From Pseudomonadota bacterium (GTDB taxonomy: Bacteria > Pseudomonadota > Alphaproteobacteria > Acetobacterales > Acetobacteraceae): a stretch of 64,000 bases of DNA. Below, piece after piece: positions 35,475 to 44,967 of this stretch (its first letter is position 1; each line of letters opens with the position of its first letter). Below the pieces are notes generated by a model. It searched no databases. It was given only the letters and a program-made list of their open reading frames with translations, and was not told the origin of the DNA. The position numbers and the translations under genes are program-made. The stretch covers positions 124,001-188,000 of the forward strand of contig JAJZBM010000002.1 of the NCBI GenBank assembly GCA_021798915.1, in the 5' to 3' direction.

Positions 35475-36911
35475 GTGTTCGGTGACGAGGCCTATTGGCT
35501 GGCGGCGCTGTTTGGGCTGATCCGCGCCCAGATTCTGGCGCCGCTCGGCATCGCCGTCGCGCTCGCGCTCAGCGTCCATATCCTGCTCACCAAGCGCGAT
35601 GTTGGTGCTGCGATCGGCTGGATCGGCCTCGTCTGGTTCTCGCCCTTGCCGGGGGGCGTGGTCTATTTGGTGTTTGGCGTCAACCGCGTACAACGGCGGG
35701 CGCGGGAGCTGCGCGAGGGGCCGCGGGCGGTGCCGCGGGACGTGCCGGCGGGCTCGCCGCGCGAGGACCATCTCGCCCCGCTGGAGCGCGCCGCGCGCCA
35801 CCTGACGCGCCGCGCGACGGTCGCCGGCAACACGATCACCATGCTGCGGAACGGCGATGAAGCCTATCCGGCGATGCTGGCGGCGATCGCTGGGGCGCGC
35901 GCCTCGATCGCACTTTCGACCTATATCCTACGCGACGACGAGGCCGGCGCGCCGATCATCGACGCGCTGATCGCGGCGCGGGCGCGCCGGGTGGTGGTGC
36001 GCGTTCTGCTCGATGGCGTCGGTTCCGGCTATTTCGTTTCTCCTGCCTATCGTCGGCTGCACCGTGCCGGGGTGCGGGTGGCGCGGTTTCTGCATTCGCC
36101 GCTGCCGTGGCGGATGCCGTTCCTCAATCTTCGCAGCCATAAGAAAATGCTGCTCATCGATGGTCGGCAGGGGTTCACCGGCGGCATGAATATCGGCGCT
36201 GAGAATCTCGTCGCGCGGCGCCCACGCCATCCGGTGCGCGATACGCATTTCGCCGTCACCGGGCCTGTTCTCGCGCAACTCAGCGAAGCCTTCGCCGATG
36301 ACTGGGCATTCGTGACCGGCGAAGAGCTGGAGGGGCCGGCCTGGGCCGTGGCGGCAGATGCGCGCGGCGAGGCGGTGGCGCGGGTGGTGACCTCCGGCCC
36401 CGATGAGGATGTCGAGAAGATCGAAATGCTGGCCTTGCAGGCGATCGCCTGCGCGCAACGCTCGATCGCGATCATGACCCCTTATTTTCTCCCCGATGAG
36501 CGGCTGGTGACGGCGCTGGCGCTGGCGGCGCTGCGTGGGGTCGCGGTCGATGTCGTGGTGCCGGCGCGGAGCAATCACCTTCTGGTGGATTGGGCGAGCG
36601 CGGCCAATATCATGCCCTTGCTCGACGATGGCGTGCGGATCTGGCGCAATCCGGCGCCGTTCGATCACTCGAAAGTGATGGTGGTGGATGGCGCCTGGTG
36701 CCTGATCGGGAGCGCCAACTGGGACATGCGCAGCTTCCGGCTCAATTTCGAGATGAACATGGAAGTATTCCACGACGATCTCGCCGGCATCCTCAGCGCC
36801 CACATGGTGGCGTGCCGCGGGCCGCGCATCACCCGCGAGGAGATCGCCGCGATCCCGCTGCCGATCCGCCTCCGCAATGCCGCGGCGAGGCTGCTTTTGC
36901 CGTATCTATGA
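35475..36911 (+). CDS. cls: Cardiolipin synthase (phospholipase D family)
   Basis: The 478-residue protein starts with two membrane segments (AALFGLIRAQILAPLGIAVALALSV and AIGWIGLVWFSPLPGGVVYLVFG). It has two HKD motifs: HKKMLLIDGRQGFTGGMNIG (His222) and HSKVMVVDGAWCLIGSANWD (His398). This is the ClsA-type arrangement that joins two phosphatidylglycerols into cardiolipin at the inner membrane. GTG 35475 is the only start that keeps the first membrane segment, with GGAG about 11 nt before it. It is preceded by repeat copy D. Confidence 0.92.
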   Translation: MFGDEAYWLAALFGLIRAQILAPLGIAVALALSVHILLTKRDVGAAIGWIGLVWFSPLPGGVVYLVFGVNRVQRRARELREGPRAVPRDVPAGSPREDHLAPLERAARHLTRRATVAGNTITMLRNGDEAYPAMLAAIAGARASIALSTYILRDDEAGAPIIDALIAARARRVVVRVLLDGVGSGYFVSPAYRRLHRAGVRVARFLHSPLPWRMPFLNLRSHKKMLLIDGRQGFTGGMNIGAENLVARRPRHPVRDTHFAVTGPVLAQLSEAFADDWAFVTGEELEGPAWAVAADARGEAVARVVTSGPDEDVEKIEMLALQAIACAQRSIAIMTPYFLPDERLVTALALAALRGVAVDVVVPARSNHLLVDWASAANIMPLLDDGVRIWRNPAPFDHSKVMVVDGAWCLIGSANWDMRSFRLNFEMNMEVFHDDLAGILSAHMVACRGPRITREEIAAIPLPIRLRNAAARLLLPYL

Positions 36912-36917
36912 GGGGGG

Positions 36918-37532
36918 TTAGGCCGCTGCCGAAAGGGCGGCGGCACGATCGAGATGGATCACGATCGGGTGATGATCGGAAGCGCCGCGGCCCAGCACCG
37001 CCGGGGCGGAGGCGATCAGGCCGCGGGCGAGGCAGCGATCGATGCGGAGCGGCAGCACCTCGCCGGCGCGATGGGTCGCATGACGCGGGCCGACATCACG
37101 AAATCCCGGCAGCCAGGCCGGCCCGATGAGGTTGAAATCGCCGAGCACGGCGGCCTCCGGCGGCAGCGCGGCGGCGATGCGGCGGAGTTGGCGGCGGTTC
37201 AAGACCTGGCCATGGGAGAGATGGACATTGGCGAGGGAGAACGCGTCGAGATCAATGATCTGGCCGATGCGCCTGACGATGCTGCCGGACGGCAGCCGAA
37301 CCACGCGGGGCTCATGGGGCAGGGGGGCGCGGCTCCAGACCGCGAGGCCGTGGATACGCCCGGGAAGCGGGGTGCGCGCGTAATGCCCGCCGATTTCGCC
37401 CGGCAGCGGGTCGATCGCCGCCGTCGCTTCCTGCATCAGGAGAATGTCCGGCTGCTCGCGGCGGACCAGCGCCACGACATCGCCGAGCGAGGCGCCTTTG
37501 AGGCGCAACAAATTCCAACTGATGATTTTCAT
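36918..37532 (-). CDS. Endonuclease/exonuclease/phosphatase (EEP) family protein
   Basis: The 204-residue protein contains the EEP superfamily residues in order: MKIISWNLL, LMQEAT (metal-binding Glu), VHLSHG, LGDFNL (Asp/Asn pair) and the closing SDHHPIVIHL (Asp-His). The fold hydrolyses phosphodiesters in DNA, RNA or signalling lipids. No signal peptide is present, so it is probably cytoplasmic. It lies tail to tail with cls, 6 nt apart; co-function with a phospholipase D-type enzyme is possible but unproven. Confidence 0.87.
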   Translation of the reverse strand: MKIISWNLLRLKGASLGDVVALVRREQPDILLMQEATAAIDPLPGEIGGHYARTPLPGRIHGLAVWSRAPLPHEPRVVRLPSGSIVRRIGQIIDLDAFSLANVHLSHGQVLNRRQLRRIAAALPPEAAVLGDFNLIGPAWLPGFRDVGPRHATHRAGEVLPLRIDRCLARGLIASAPAVLGRGASDHHPIVIHLDRAAALSAAA

Positions 37533-37645
37533 GCCTGCCGATCGCTACCGCATCTTGTCCGCCTGATAAAATGGCAATCGCGTGAAGATTTTACTACCAA
37601 ATCAGCCCGACGAGCGCGCAAACCGCCATGTCGGCGACGCGGGGC

Positions 37646-38209
37646 TCAAAGCCCGGCGAGATAGGCGGCGAGCGCCTTTATGTCCGCTTCCGAATAGGCT
37701 TTCATCAAATCCGTCATCCAGGCGTTGTTGGCGCGCGCGCCGGAACGGAAGGCTTCCAGCGTCGTCAGAAGATAATCATACCCCTGATCGGAGACGCGTG
37801 GCACCAGACTTGCGCCGAGGAAGCCGGCGAGGTGGCATTGCGAGCATTGGGCGGAATTGGCCACCGCCTGGGCGTGTTCGGCAGTGGCCGCGTCGGCCGG
37901 CTTCTGGGCGAGATTGGGCCAGGGTTTTTTCGAGAAATACTCGGCGAGCGCCATCATCTCGTCGCGTGACATATCGGCAACCACCGGTGCCATCACCTCG
38001 CTTGCGCGCGCGCCGCGTTTGAAATCCCGCAATTCGATATAGAGATAGCCAGCGTTCTGCCCCCAGATCACCGGAATTTTCGCATCCACCGGCACGCCGT
38101 TCTCGCCGTGACAGGAGGCGCAGAGCGTCACCTTCTCGGCGATCCCGTCGGCATGGGCGGGGGCAATCAAGGCAAGCGCGGCAAAAACCGCGAGGATCCA
38201 GGTCGGCAT
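37646..38209 (-). CDS. Dihaem c-type cytochrome (c4/c553-like)
   Basis: The 187-residue product has a signal peptide (WILAVFAALALIAPAHA) and two haem-binding motifs, CASCH (residues 30-34) and CSQCH in the second half, each followed by later methionines that can be axial ligands. Two related domains are typical of cytochrome c4. It lies directly downstream of the PQQ dehydrogenase gene on the same strand and is a natural electron acceptor for it in the periplasm. The ATG at 38209 is used; a TTG at 38218 is possible. Confidence 0.9.
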   Translation of the reverse strand: MPTWILAVFAALALIAPAHADGIAEKVTLCASCHGENGVPVDAKIPVIWGQNAGYLYIELRDFKRGARASEVMAPVVADMSRDEMMALAEYFSKKPWPNLAQKPADAATAEHAQAVANSAQCSQCHLAGFLGASLVPRVSDQGYDYLLTTLEAFRSGARANNAWMTDLMKAYSEADIKALAAYLAGL

Positions 38210-38239
38210 CAAGGGCAATCTCGTCTCGTTGGCAGAAAA

Positions 38240-38269
38240 GCGGGCGAGATCCTTGCCGATCCCGCCCGC
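38240..38269 (-). promoter_or_regulatory. Hairpin between PQQ dehydrogenase and cytochrome genes
   Basis: GCGGGCG and CGCCCGC arms separated by 16 nt lie in the 80-nt gap between the two genes on the minus strand. Without a T-tract it is not a standard terminator. It could be a partial stop or RNA-stability element that lowers cytochrome expression relative to the dehydrogenase; this is inference. Confidence 0.3.
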
Positions 38270-38289
38270 CGGAAAGCCACGCCGGAAGA

Positions 38290-40008
38290 TCAGTCGAGCG
38301 TGAAGGCGATGATGTTGTTGCCGCGCTTGGAATCCACCTGCGCGTTGCCGCCGGCGCCGACGACGATGTATTCCCGGCCTTCGACGGTATAGCCGCTGGG
38401 CGGCGCGTTCACCCCGGCGCCGGCCTGGAAGCGCCAGAGTTCGGCGCCGGTCGACGAGTCATAGGCCTTGAAGAAGCCGTTGCCCTCGCCGGTGAAGACG
38501 AGGCCGCCGGCGGTCGCCAGAATGCCGCCGATCATCGGTTGCGCGGTCTTCACCTGCCAGCGGATTTTGCCGGTATTGTAGTCGACGGCGGTGACGTTGC
38601 CCCATTGCTCTTCCTCGGGGATGACGGTGAAGGCGCCGCCGAGCCAGAGTTTGCCATCGGGATAGGCCGCCGATTTGACGGAATAATGCATCGGCTGGTG
38701 AAGATTGATCGCATAAGTGAGGTTGAGGGTCGGGTCGACCGCCATCGGCGACCACTCGACGCCGCCATTGGCGCCGGGCAGCATGCGGGTGCCAACGCCA
38801 GGGGTGGGCAGGGCGAACATGTTCTCCTGCGGCACCATCGCTTCCGAGAAGCGGATCAGATGGCAATCCTTGCGGTCATTGACATAGACGAAGCCGGTCT
38901 TGCCGGCGTGGAGCACCGCCGGCACGCTCGCCCCATGCTCGTCCTTGGCATCGACCAGCACCGTCGCACTGACCGCATCGAGATCCCAGAGATCATGCGG
39001 GACATACTGGAAATGGCAGACATATTTGCCGGTATCGAGATCGACCGAAACCAGGCTGTCGGTATAGAGATTATCGCCCGGGCGCGGCGCGCCATCGAGA
39101 TCGGGGGAAGGATTGCCGACCACGAAATAGATCCGCCGGTTGGCGAGATCGACGGACGGGTTCTGCCACACGCCGCCGCCGAGTTTCTTCGCCGGATCAC
39201 CGAGTTTGGCGAGTGCCGCCTTTTCGGCGGCGATGTCGCGGTGCAGATCCTGCCCGGTCGCGTCCTTGGTCGCCCACACACCGGTTGAATTATCGGCGAT
39301 GGTGCTGAAGGTCCAGATCAGTTTCCCGGTCTTGGCATCGAACGCCTTGACGAAGCCGCGGATGCCGTATTCGCCGCCAGTGGTGCCGATGAGGATTTTG
39401 CCGTCCACGGCGGTCGGCGCCATGGTTTCGCTGTAGCCGAGTTCGGGATCGGCGATGTCGCTCTGCCAGGCGACCTTACCGGTCTTGGCGTCGAGCGCGA
39501 CGAGCTTGGAATCGAGGGTCGCGAGATAGACCATGTTGCCATAGACGGCGACGCCGCGGTTATTTGGCCCGCAGCAATAGGTGGTGATCGCGCCGAGCGG
39601 TTGTTTGTAGTGCCAGAGTTCGGCGCCGGTGCGGGCATCGAGAGCGTAGACGTGATCGAAGGCGGTGGTGACGTACATCACGCCATCGACGACGATCGGC
39701 GCGGTTTCCTGCGTCTCCTTGACCTCGGTCTGGAAAATCCACGCCGGATGCAGGTGGCGCACGTTCATGGTGTTGATCTGGCGATTGGGGAAATAACGCT
39801 TCTGGGTGTAATCGCCATGCGTCATCAGGAAATTATTGGCGTCCTGACCGGCGCGGTTGAGCATGTCCTGCGATACCGTGGTCATATCGCCATAAAGTGT
39901 CGCGCGATTCACCTCGTCGGCGCGGGCGCTGGTGCCCAAGATCGTGCCAAACGCGAGCAGGGCGGCCAACGCCACCCCCCCGGAAATACGCGGGTTTCCG
40001 ATCGACAT
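38290..40008 (-). CDS. Periplasmic PQQ-dependent alcohol dehydrogenase, lanthanide-type active site
   Basis: The 572-residue quinoprotein has a signal peptide cleaved about residue 30, eight-bladed propeller W-motifs and the adjacent-cysteine disulfide YCCGPNN (Cys145-Cys146). Putative metal ligands are Glu213 (GGEYG), Asn299 (VVGNPSPD) and the catalytic Asp342 in [10 protein letters not shown]; their spacing matches methanol dehydrogenases. Asp344, two residues after the catalytic Asp, is the mark of lanthanide-dependent members (XoxF, PedH). There is no fused haem domain, so it needs the adjacent cytochrome. A strong GGAGGAGG precedes the ATG. Substrate (methanol or another alcohol) cannot be fixed by eye. 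Confidence 0.9.
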   Translation of the reverse strand: MSIGNPRISGGVALAALLAFGTILGTSARADEVNRATLYGDMTTVSQDMLNRAGQDANNFLMTHGDYTQKRYFPNRQINTMNVRHLHPAWIFQTEVKETQETAPIVVDGVMYVTTAFDHVYALDARTGAELWHYKQPLGAITTYCCGPNNRGVAVYGNMVYLATLDSKLVALDAKTGKVAWQSDIADPELGYSETMAPTAVDGKILIGTTGGEYGIRGFVKAFDAKTGKLIWTFSTIADNSTGVWATKDATGQDLHRDIAAEKAALAKLGDPAKKLGGGVWQNPSVDLANRRIYFVVGNPSPDLDGAPRPGDNLYTDSLVSVDLDTGKYVCHFQYVPHDLWDLDAVSATVLVDAKDEHGASVPAVLHAGKTGFVYVNDRKDCHLIRFSEAMVPQENMFALPTPGVGTRMLPGANGGVEWSPMAVDPTLNLTYAINLHQPMHYSVKSAAYPDGKLWLGGAFTVIPEEEQWGNVTAVDYNTGKIRWQVKTAQPMIGGILATAGGLVFTGEGNGFFKAYDSSTGAELWRFQAGAGVNAPPSGYTVEGREYIVVGAGGNAQVDSKRGNNIIAFTLD

Positions 40009-40101
40009 GTTTCCTCCTCCGTTTCTGGCCGTTGATTATTTCGCCATAGAAGCACAACGTCAGGAGAAGAGGAATATATACTTTTCGATCGGACAATAGA
40101 T

Positions 40102-41223
40102 TTAGTCGATTGCCGCGTGGACGAGATTGCTGATCCGGTCGAGCCGCGCCGAGTGCCAGGGATCAGGGGCGACGAAATTGGTGACATAGGCGAAGGAAAC
40201 GCCGCTCGCCGGATCGCCCCAGCAATAGGAACTCCCGACCCCGCCATGGCCGAAGCAGGTGGGATGGGCGAGGCTGCCGAGGCCCCGGATCAATGGCTGC
40301 AGACCGCGCGCATGTGGCCCGAGGCCGCGATGCATGGCGATCCCGTTCATGCCGTCATCGCCGCGCTCGGCGGTGAAGTCGCGGGTGACGAAGTCGATCA
40401 GCCGGGGCGAGAACAGGCGCCGGCCATTGAGCCGCCCGCCGCCGAGCATCATCTGATAGAACGCCGCCATGGCGCGCGCGGTGCCGAAGCCGCCGCTTCC
40501 TGGCAGGCCGGCGGCGCGGAAGGCGGCGGTATTTTCGCCCGGCACCTCGGCGCCTTCGGGGCCATGGATATCGGCGCAGCGCCCCTGCATCGCCTCCGGC
40601 ACCCCGACCCGGAGTTCATCGCCGAGACCGAGCGGCGCGATCACCCGGTCATGGATTTCGGCGCGGTAGTCCCGGCCGGTGACTGCCTCGATCACCATCG
40701 CGAGGGTGAAATGGGCGCTCCGGCCGTGGTAATGCACGCGCGAGCCCGGCGTCCATTCGAGCGAGAAATCCGCCACCTCGGCCCGCATCCTGGCGTGATC
40801 GGTCCAAGCCTCGCGCGAGACATTGGCCGAAGGGAACCCGCCCTGGTGGGTTGCGACCTGAAACAGCGTGATCGCGCCTTTGCCGCGCGCGGCAAACTCG
40901 GGAAGATGATCGGCGACGGGATCATTGATCGAGATCGCCCCTTCCTCGATCAGGCTCCAGATCGCTGCCATGGTCAGGATTTTGGTGTTGGAGAACAGCA
41001 ACCAGAGCGTATCCTCTGCCGCCGCTTGCCGCGTTGGCGCGCGCCTCGCGTCGCCATAGGTTTTCGAGAGCGCGAGGCGACCATGGCGGGCGAGCGCGAT
41101 CTGCGCGCCGGGATAGCGGCCTTCGGCGATATGGCGGGTGATCAGCGCGTCGAGATGTTCGAGGGGGCGGGCGGCAAAGCCCAACTCTTGCGGGTTAGCG
41201 GCTGGCAGCGGAAATTCCTTCAT
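40102..41223 (-). CDS. Serine hydrolase, beta-lactamase/esterase family (class C-like)
   Basis: The 373-residue protein has the SxxK motif in LLFSNTKILTMAA, a Tyr motif at HYHGRSAH and HGGVGSSYCWGDP near the C-terminus in place of the KTG box. These mark the penicillin-binding-like serine hydrolase family (EstB/LACTB type) rather than a true resistance beta-lactamase. No signal peptide is seen, which suggests a cytoplasmic esterase or peptidase. GGGAG precedes the ATG; a GTG one codon upstream is possible. It lies upstream of the PQQ dehydrogenase gene on the same strand, 93 nt away. Confidence 0.88.
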   Translation of the reverse strand: MKEFPLPAANPQELGFAARPLEHLDALITRHIAEGRYPGAQIALARHGRLALSKTYGDARRAPTRQAAAEDTLWLLFSNTKILTMAAIWSLIEEGAISINDPVADHLPEFAARGKGAITLFQVATHQGGFPSANVSREAWTDHARMRAEVADFSLEWTPGSRVHYHGRSAHFTLAMVIEAVTGRDYRAEIHDRVIAPLGLGDELRVGVPEAMQGRCADIHGPEGAEVPGENTAAFRAAGLPGSGGFGTARAMAAFYQMMLGGGRLNGRRLFSPRLIDFVTRDFTAERGDDGMNGIAMHRGLGPHARGLQPLIRGLGSLAHPTCFGHGGVGSSYCWGDPASGVSFAYVTNFVAPDPWHSARLDRISNLVHAAID

Positions 41224-41268
41224 CACGTTTCTCCCTCAATGACCAATCTCTGACCCATTTCTTCGCTC

Positions 41269-41331
41269 CGGCAGTGCCGCAGGCACTGCCGCGGAAGAAA
41301 AGTTTTTTGGTTCTTTTTTCCAAAAAAGAAC
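41269..41331 (+). repeat. Modular palindromic repeat, copy E (III-I)
   Basis: Type III at 41269-41291 (arms CGGCAGTGCC and GGCACTGCCG, loop GCA) is followed by type I at 41299-41331. The type I copy differs from the common 33-nt core only around the loop (CC for TC). It fills the gap between the MFS gene end and the start of the serine hydrolase gene, both on the minus strand, so it is upstream of the hydrolase. Confidence 0.9.
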
Positions 41332-41360
41332 AATCTCCGTCACCCCGGTTTTTTTGCCCC

Positions 41361-42797
41361 TTACCCCCGAGCCCCGTGCCCGCTCATCTCCGCCCCGGCC
41401 TCGGGCGCGAGGCGGGCGGCGAAGACCAGGCCGAGGCCGGAGGCGGCGGCGACGGCGAGGAAGGCCCAGGAAAAATCGCCGAGTGTCGGCCGCCCATGCC
41501 CGCCGATCGCCTGGCCGATCTCCAGCATCGCCGCTCCGACCGCGACCCCGAAGGTGAGCGAAATCTGCTGGATGGTGGAATAGAGGCTGGTCGCCGCACT
41601 CATCCGTGGGCGCGGAATATCGGCATAGGCGAGGGTGTTATAGGCGGTGAACTGCAGCGAGCGGAAGAACCCGCCGAGGAGCAGGAGTGCATAGATCGCG
41701 GCGAGTGGCCAGGCGGGGCGAAGGGCCGCGGTCATGCCGAGAAAAACCACCGCGAGCGTGCCGTTCCAGAGCAGAGTCGCGCGGAAGCCGAAGCGGCGCA
41801 GCGCCCCTTGCGTTGCCGGCTTCATCACCAGCGCGCCGGCGGCGGCGGCGAAGGTGATCGCGCCGCTCGCCACCGGCGAGCGCCCGAAGCCGATCTGGAT
41901 CATCAGCGGCAAGAGGAACGGCACCGCGCCGACGCCGATCCGAAACAGCGTGCCGCTGGCCACCGACAGCCCGAAGCTCGGGATCGCGAACAGCGAGAGA
42001 TCGAGCACCGGGCGCGGGGTGCGGTGGGCGTGGCGGAGATAGAGGAGGCCGGCGCCGACGCCGCCGGCGATCAGCGCGAGCGAGGCCTCACCCGAGATCA
42101 GGCCGCGCCCCAGGCTCTCGAGGCCGGCCATGACGGCGGCGAGGCAAACCCCGCTGAGGAGCAGGCCGATACCATCGAATTTCTCCGGCGCCTCCTCGCG
42201 CACATCGGCGATGTAGAGGCTGGCCAGAATCATGCCGAAAACGCCGATCGGCACGTTGATATAGAAAATCCACCGCCAGGAGGCGTAGCTCACCATCAAT
42301 CCGCCGAGCGGCGGGCCGATCACCGGGCCGATCATCGCCGGCACGGTGAGCCAGGCCATCGCCGCCACCAGTTCCGATTTCGCGACCGTCCTGAGCAGCA
42401 AAAGCCGCCCGACCGGCACCATCATCGCCCCACCCGCGCCTTGCAGGATGCGGGCGGCGATGAGGAAGCCGAGCCCGTTCGCCTGGCCGCAGAGAACCGA
42501 GCCGAGAGTGAAGACGGCGATCGCGGCGCGGAACACCGGGCGGGCGCCGAAACGGTCGGCCATCCAGCCGCTGGCCGGGATGAACACCGCGAGGCTCAGG
42601 AGATAGGAGGTCAGGGCCGCGCTCATATGCACGGGATCGGCGCCGAAGGCGCGCGCCATCGCCGGCAGCGCGGTCGCGATCACCGTCGAGTCGAGGTTCT
42701 GCATGAAAAGGGCCGAGGCGACGATCATCGCCGTCAGCCGCACCCGCGCCGCGCCGGCTTGGGGGAGTTCTTCGACGAGGACGCTCTGGTCGGGCAT
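41361..42797 (-). CDS. MFS drug exporter, DHA2 (EmrB/QacA) family
   Basis: The 478-residue, highly hydrophobic protein has multiple membrane segments. Early motifs are FMQNLDSTVIATALPAMA (DHA2 motif D1), GWMADRFGARPVF (motif A) and ILQGAGGAMMVPVGR (motif C region). It should export hydrophobic drugs or metabolites with a proton gradient. No EmrA-type membrane fusion gene is adjacent. A small XRE-type regulator is encoded just upstream on the same strand, 58 nt away, and could control it. Confidence 0.92.
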   Translation of the reverse strand: MPDQSVLVEELPQAGAARVRLTAMIVASALFMQNLDSTVIATALPAMARAFGADPVHMSAALTSYLLSLAVFIPASGWMADRFGARPVFRAAIAVFTLGSVLCGQANGLGFLIAARILQGAGGAMMVPVGRLLLLRTVAKSELVAAMAWLTVPAMIGPVIGPPLGGLMVSYASWRWIFYINVPIGVFGMILASLYIADVREEAPEKFDGIGLLLSGVCLAAVMAGLESLGRGLISGEASLALIAGGVGAGLLYLRHAHRTPRPVLDLSLFAIPSFGLSVASGTLFRIGVGAVPFLLPLMIQIGFGRSPVASGAITFAAAAGALVMKPATQGALRRFGFRATLLWNGTLAVVFLGMTAALRPAWPLAAIYALLLLGGFFRSLQFTAYNTLAYADIPRPRMSAATSLYSTIQQISLTFGVAVGAAMLEIGQAIGGHGRPTLGDFSWAFLAVAAASGLGLVFAARLAPEAGAEMSGHGARG

Positions 42798-42855
42798 CAG
42801 TGCAGCATGCCTGCCATTTGCTGGCGCGCAAACTGCGTCGGGCGCAACCGAGCCA

Positions 42856-43239
42856 TTATCCTCGCCGGCGGCGTGGCCTGGCCGGTTGCGCGGTCGCGAT
42901 CAGGGTCTCGATGGCGGCGATGGTCGCCGGTGGCAGATGGGGGAGGGTTTCGGCGAAGCGGTTGGCGAGTGCCGTCTGCTCGGGGCTCAAGCCGGCGGCA
43001 TTGAGGCGCGGGCGTGGGCGCGAGAGGCGCGCGAGGCCGGCCAGCGCCTCGGCGTCGTCCCAGATCAGGTCGAAAACCTCGCAGATTTGATGGACGAGGC
43101 CGAGACCCGGGGTGCCGCGCCGGCCATGTTCGAGCGCCGAGAGATAGGCCGGCGAGACCGCGAGCCGGGCGGCGAGCGCGGAGAGCGTCATGGCGCGGGC
43201 GGCGCGCAATTCGCGGAGCCGCGCCCCGAACGGGGTCAT
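42856..43239 (-). CDS. XRE-family helix-turn-helix regulator
   Basis: The 127-residue protein has an N-terminal Cro/C1-type HTH (GARLRELRAARAMTLSALAARLAVSPAYLSALEHGRRG, residues 5-42). A helical C-terminal part follows with no recognised ligand domain. Its ATG overlaps the stop of the LOG-family gene (ATGA), so the two are translated together, and it precedes the MFS exporter. Its targets may be its own operon or the exporter; the sequence does not show operators. Confidence 0.85.
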   Translation of the reverse strand: MTPFGARLRELRAARAMTLSALAARLAVSPAYLSALEHGRRGTPGLGLVHQICEVFDLIWDDAEALAGLARLSRPRPRLNAAGLSPEQTALANRFAETLPHLPPATIAAIETLIATAQPARPRRRRG

Positions 43240-43811
43240 GGCGCCGAGTCGCGCGCCGTGGCCGCGAGTTGGTGGAGCCGCGCCAGCGTCGCCGCGACTC
43301 CGCTGAGAGGCTCGAAGAAGCCGAGCGCCGCCTCGGGGGCGAAACCGGCGGCGACGGCGCTTTCGATCATGGTCCGGAGCGGGGCCGCCGAGCCCGCGAT
43401 ATCGCAGAGCAGGACCGGCTTGGCGTGGAGACCGAGCTGGCGCCAGGTGAGGATCTCCACCGTCTCGTCAAGGGTTCCGAGCCCGCCCGGGAGCACCACG
43501 AAAGCGTCCGCGAGGTCGAACATCAACTGTTTTCGCGCATGCATGCTGGTGGTGATCACCAATTCGCCGACCCCGCGATGGGCGACCTCGAGCCGGGTCA
43601 GGAAATCGGGGATCACGCCAATCACCGCCCCGCCCGATTCCAGGGCGGCATCGGCGAGGGCGCCCATCAGCCCGATTTTGCCGCCGCCGAACACCAGCCG
43701 CATCCCGGCTTCGGCGAGGCCGCGCCCGAGCGCCACCGCGCCGGCCGCGTAATCGGGGTGGTGGCCGGTGCGGGAGCCGCAGAACACAGCAACGGTGAAA
43801 GCGACGCCCAT
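43236..43811 (-). CDS. LOG family protein (TIGR00730; cytokinin riboside 5'-monophosphate phosphoribohydrolase type)
   Basis: The 191-residue protein has the family start FTVAVFCGSRTGHHPDY, the GGGKIGLMG motif and the catalytic PGGLGTLDE box followed by TWRQLGLHAKPV. LOG proteins release the base from nucleoside 5'-monophosphates, and many were formerly annotated as lysine decarboxylases. In bacteria the role is often nucleotide salvage or detoxification. It starts just downstream of the polyprenyl diphosphate synthase gene (7-nt gap) and overlaps the XRE gene. Confidence 0.92.
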   Translation of the reverse strand: MGVAFTVAVFCGSRTGHHPDYAAGAVALGRGLAEAGMRLVFGGGKIGLMGALADAALESGGAVIGVIPDFLTRLEVAHRGVGELVITTSMHARKQLMFDLADAFVVLPGGLGTLDETVEILTWRQLGLHAKPVLLCDIAGSAAPLRTMIESAVAAGFAPEAALGFFEPLSGVAATLARLHQLAATARDSAP

Positions 43812-43818
43812 CGGCCTC

Positions 43819-44850
43819 TCACCGCACACGATGAAGGGTATAATCCGCGGCTTGGTGCAGGGCGTCGCGGAGCGGCGAGGGGGGAAAGCCAGCCAGCGCG
43901 TCCTGGGCGTCCTGCGCGAAACGCTCGGCGCGGGCGAGCGTCGTCTCGATCCCCTGATGGCGCTCGATGAGCGCGATCGCCCGTGGCAGATCCTCCGGCG
44001 TCTGTTCGCTGCGGGCGATGGTGCGCTCCCAGAAAGCGCGTTCCTCGGCGTCGCCGGCGTGATAGGCGAGGAGCACCGGCAGCGTCGTCTTGCCTTCGCG
44101 GAAATCATCGCCGATGGTCTTGCCGAGCTGTGCCTGATCGGCAGCATAATCCAGCGCATCGTCGACGAGCTGGAAAGCGATGCCGAGATTGAGGCCGAAT
44201 TGGGCAAGCGCGGTCTCGAAAAGCGGCTCCCGGGCCGCGACCACCGCGCCGACCTGACAGGCGGCGGCGAACAGGGCGGCGGTCTTGCCGCGGATGACGT
44301 CGAGATAGCGGGCTTCGTCGGTCGCGAGGTCGTTCTGGGTGATGAGCTGGAGCACCTCGCCCTCGGCGATGGTCGCCGCCGCCTGGGACAGAATGGCGAG
44401 AACGCGGAGGGAGCCGTCCTCGACCATGAGCTGAAAGGCGCGCGCGAACAGGAAATCCCCAACCAGCACCGAAGCCTTGTTGCCGAACACCGCATTGGCG
44501 CTGGCGAGGCCACGGCGGAGCGCGCTTTCATCGACGACGTCGTCATGCAGCAGGGTCGCGGTATGGATGAACTCGACGCAGGCGGCGAGCTGCACATGGC
44601 GGGTTTCGCCGGCCACGGCCCCATAGCCGCAGAGCCGCGCGGCGGCGAGGGTGAGCAGCGGGCGCAGCCGCTTGCCGCCGGCGGCGACGATATGCGCGGC
44701 CAGCGCCGGGATCAGCGCGACCGGGCTCTCCATGCGCGCGACGATGGTGCGGTTGCAGGCTTCGAGATCGTCTTGCACCAGGGCGGCGAGTGTGTTCAAC
44801 GCGGCCTCGCCGGGGCGTAGCGGCGCGGTGGCGTTGGGTGAGGAAGACAT
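43819..44850 (-). CDS. ispB: Polyprenyl (octaprenyl/decaprenyl) diphosphate synthase
   Basis: The 343-residue trans-isoprenyl diphosphate synthase has the first aspartate-rich motif LLHDDVVDES and the second QLVDDALDYA, with GGKRLRPLL and GDFLFARAF. It builds the long ubiquinone side chain from IPP made by the MEP pathway (ispF is in this window). Start choice is uncertain: ATG 44850 gives a normal N-terminus, while in-frame starts at 44913 (with GAGAG nearby) and 44928 would add 21-26 residues. Chain length (C40-C50) is not readable by eye. The XRE, LOG and this gene form a minus-strand operon. Confidence 0.9.
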   Translation of the reverse strand: MSSSPNATAPLRPGEAALNTLAALVQDDLEACNRTIVARMESPVALIPALAAHIVAAGGKRLRPLLTLAAARLCGYGAVAGETRHVQLAACVEFIHTATLLHDDVVDESALRRGLASANAVFGNKASVLVGDFLFARAFQLMVEDGSLRVLAILSQAAATIAEGEVLQLITQNDLATDEARYLDVIRGKTAALFAAACQVGAVVAAREPLFETALAQFGLNLGIAFQLVDDALDYAADQAQLGKTIGDDFREGKTTLPVLLAYHAGDAEERAFWERTIARSEQTPEDLPRAIALIERHQGIETTLARAERFAQDAQDALAGFPPSPLRDALHQAADYTLHRVR

Positions 44851-44967
44851 CGTGGCCAAAGCCTCTCCTGGCCAGGGGTTGTGAGGGGGGGAGGGGGCTC
44901 CACGCGATTGCATGGCGCTCTCTCGCACGATATCGGCGCGCCGGAAAGAGGGTCAAGGAACGCCCGA

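Noticed and set aside
40102-41223. An antibiotic-resistance beta-lactamase
   Set aside because: No signal peptide, and the KTG box is replaced by HGG; the motifs fit esterase-type serine hydrolases.
43236-43811. A lysine decarboxylase
   Set aside because: The PGGLGTLDE and GGGKIGLMG motifs define the LOG family; the decarboxylase name is an old misannotation.
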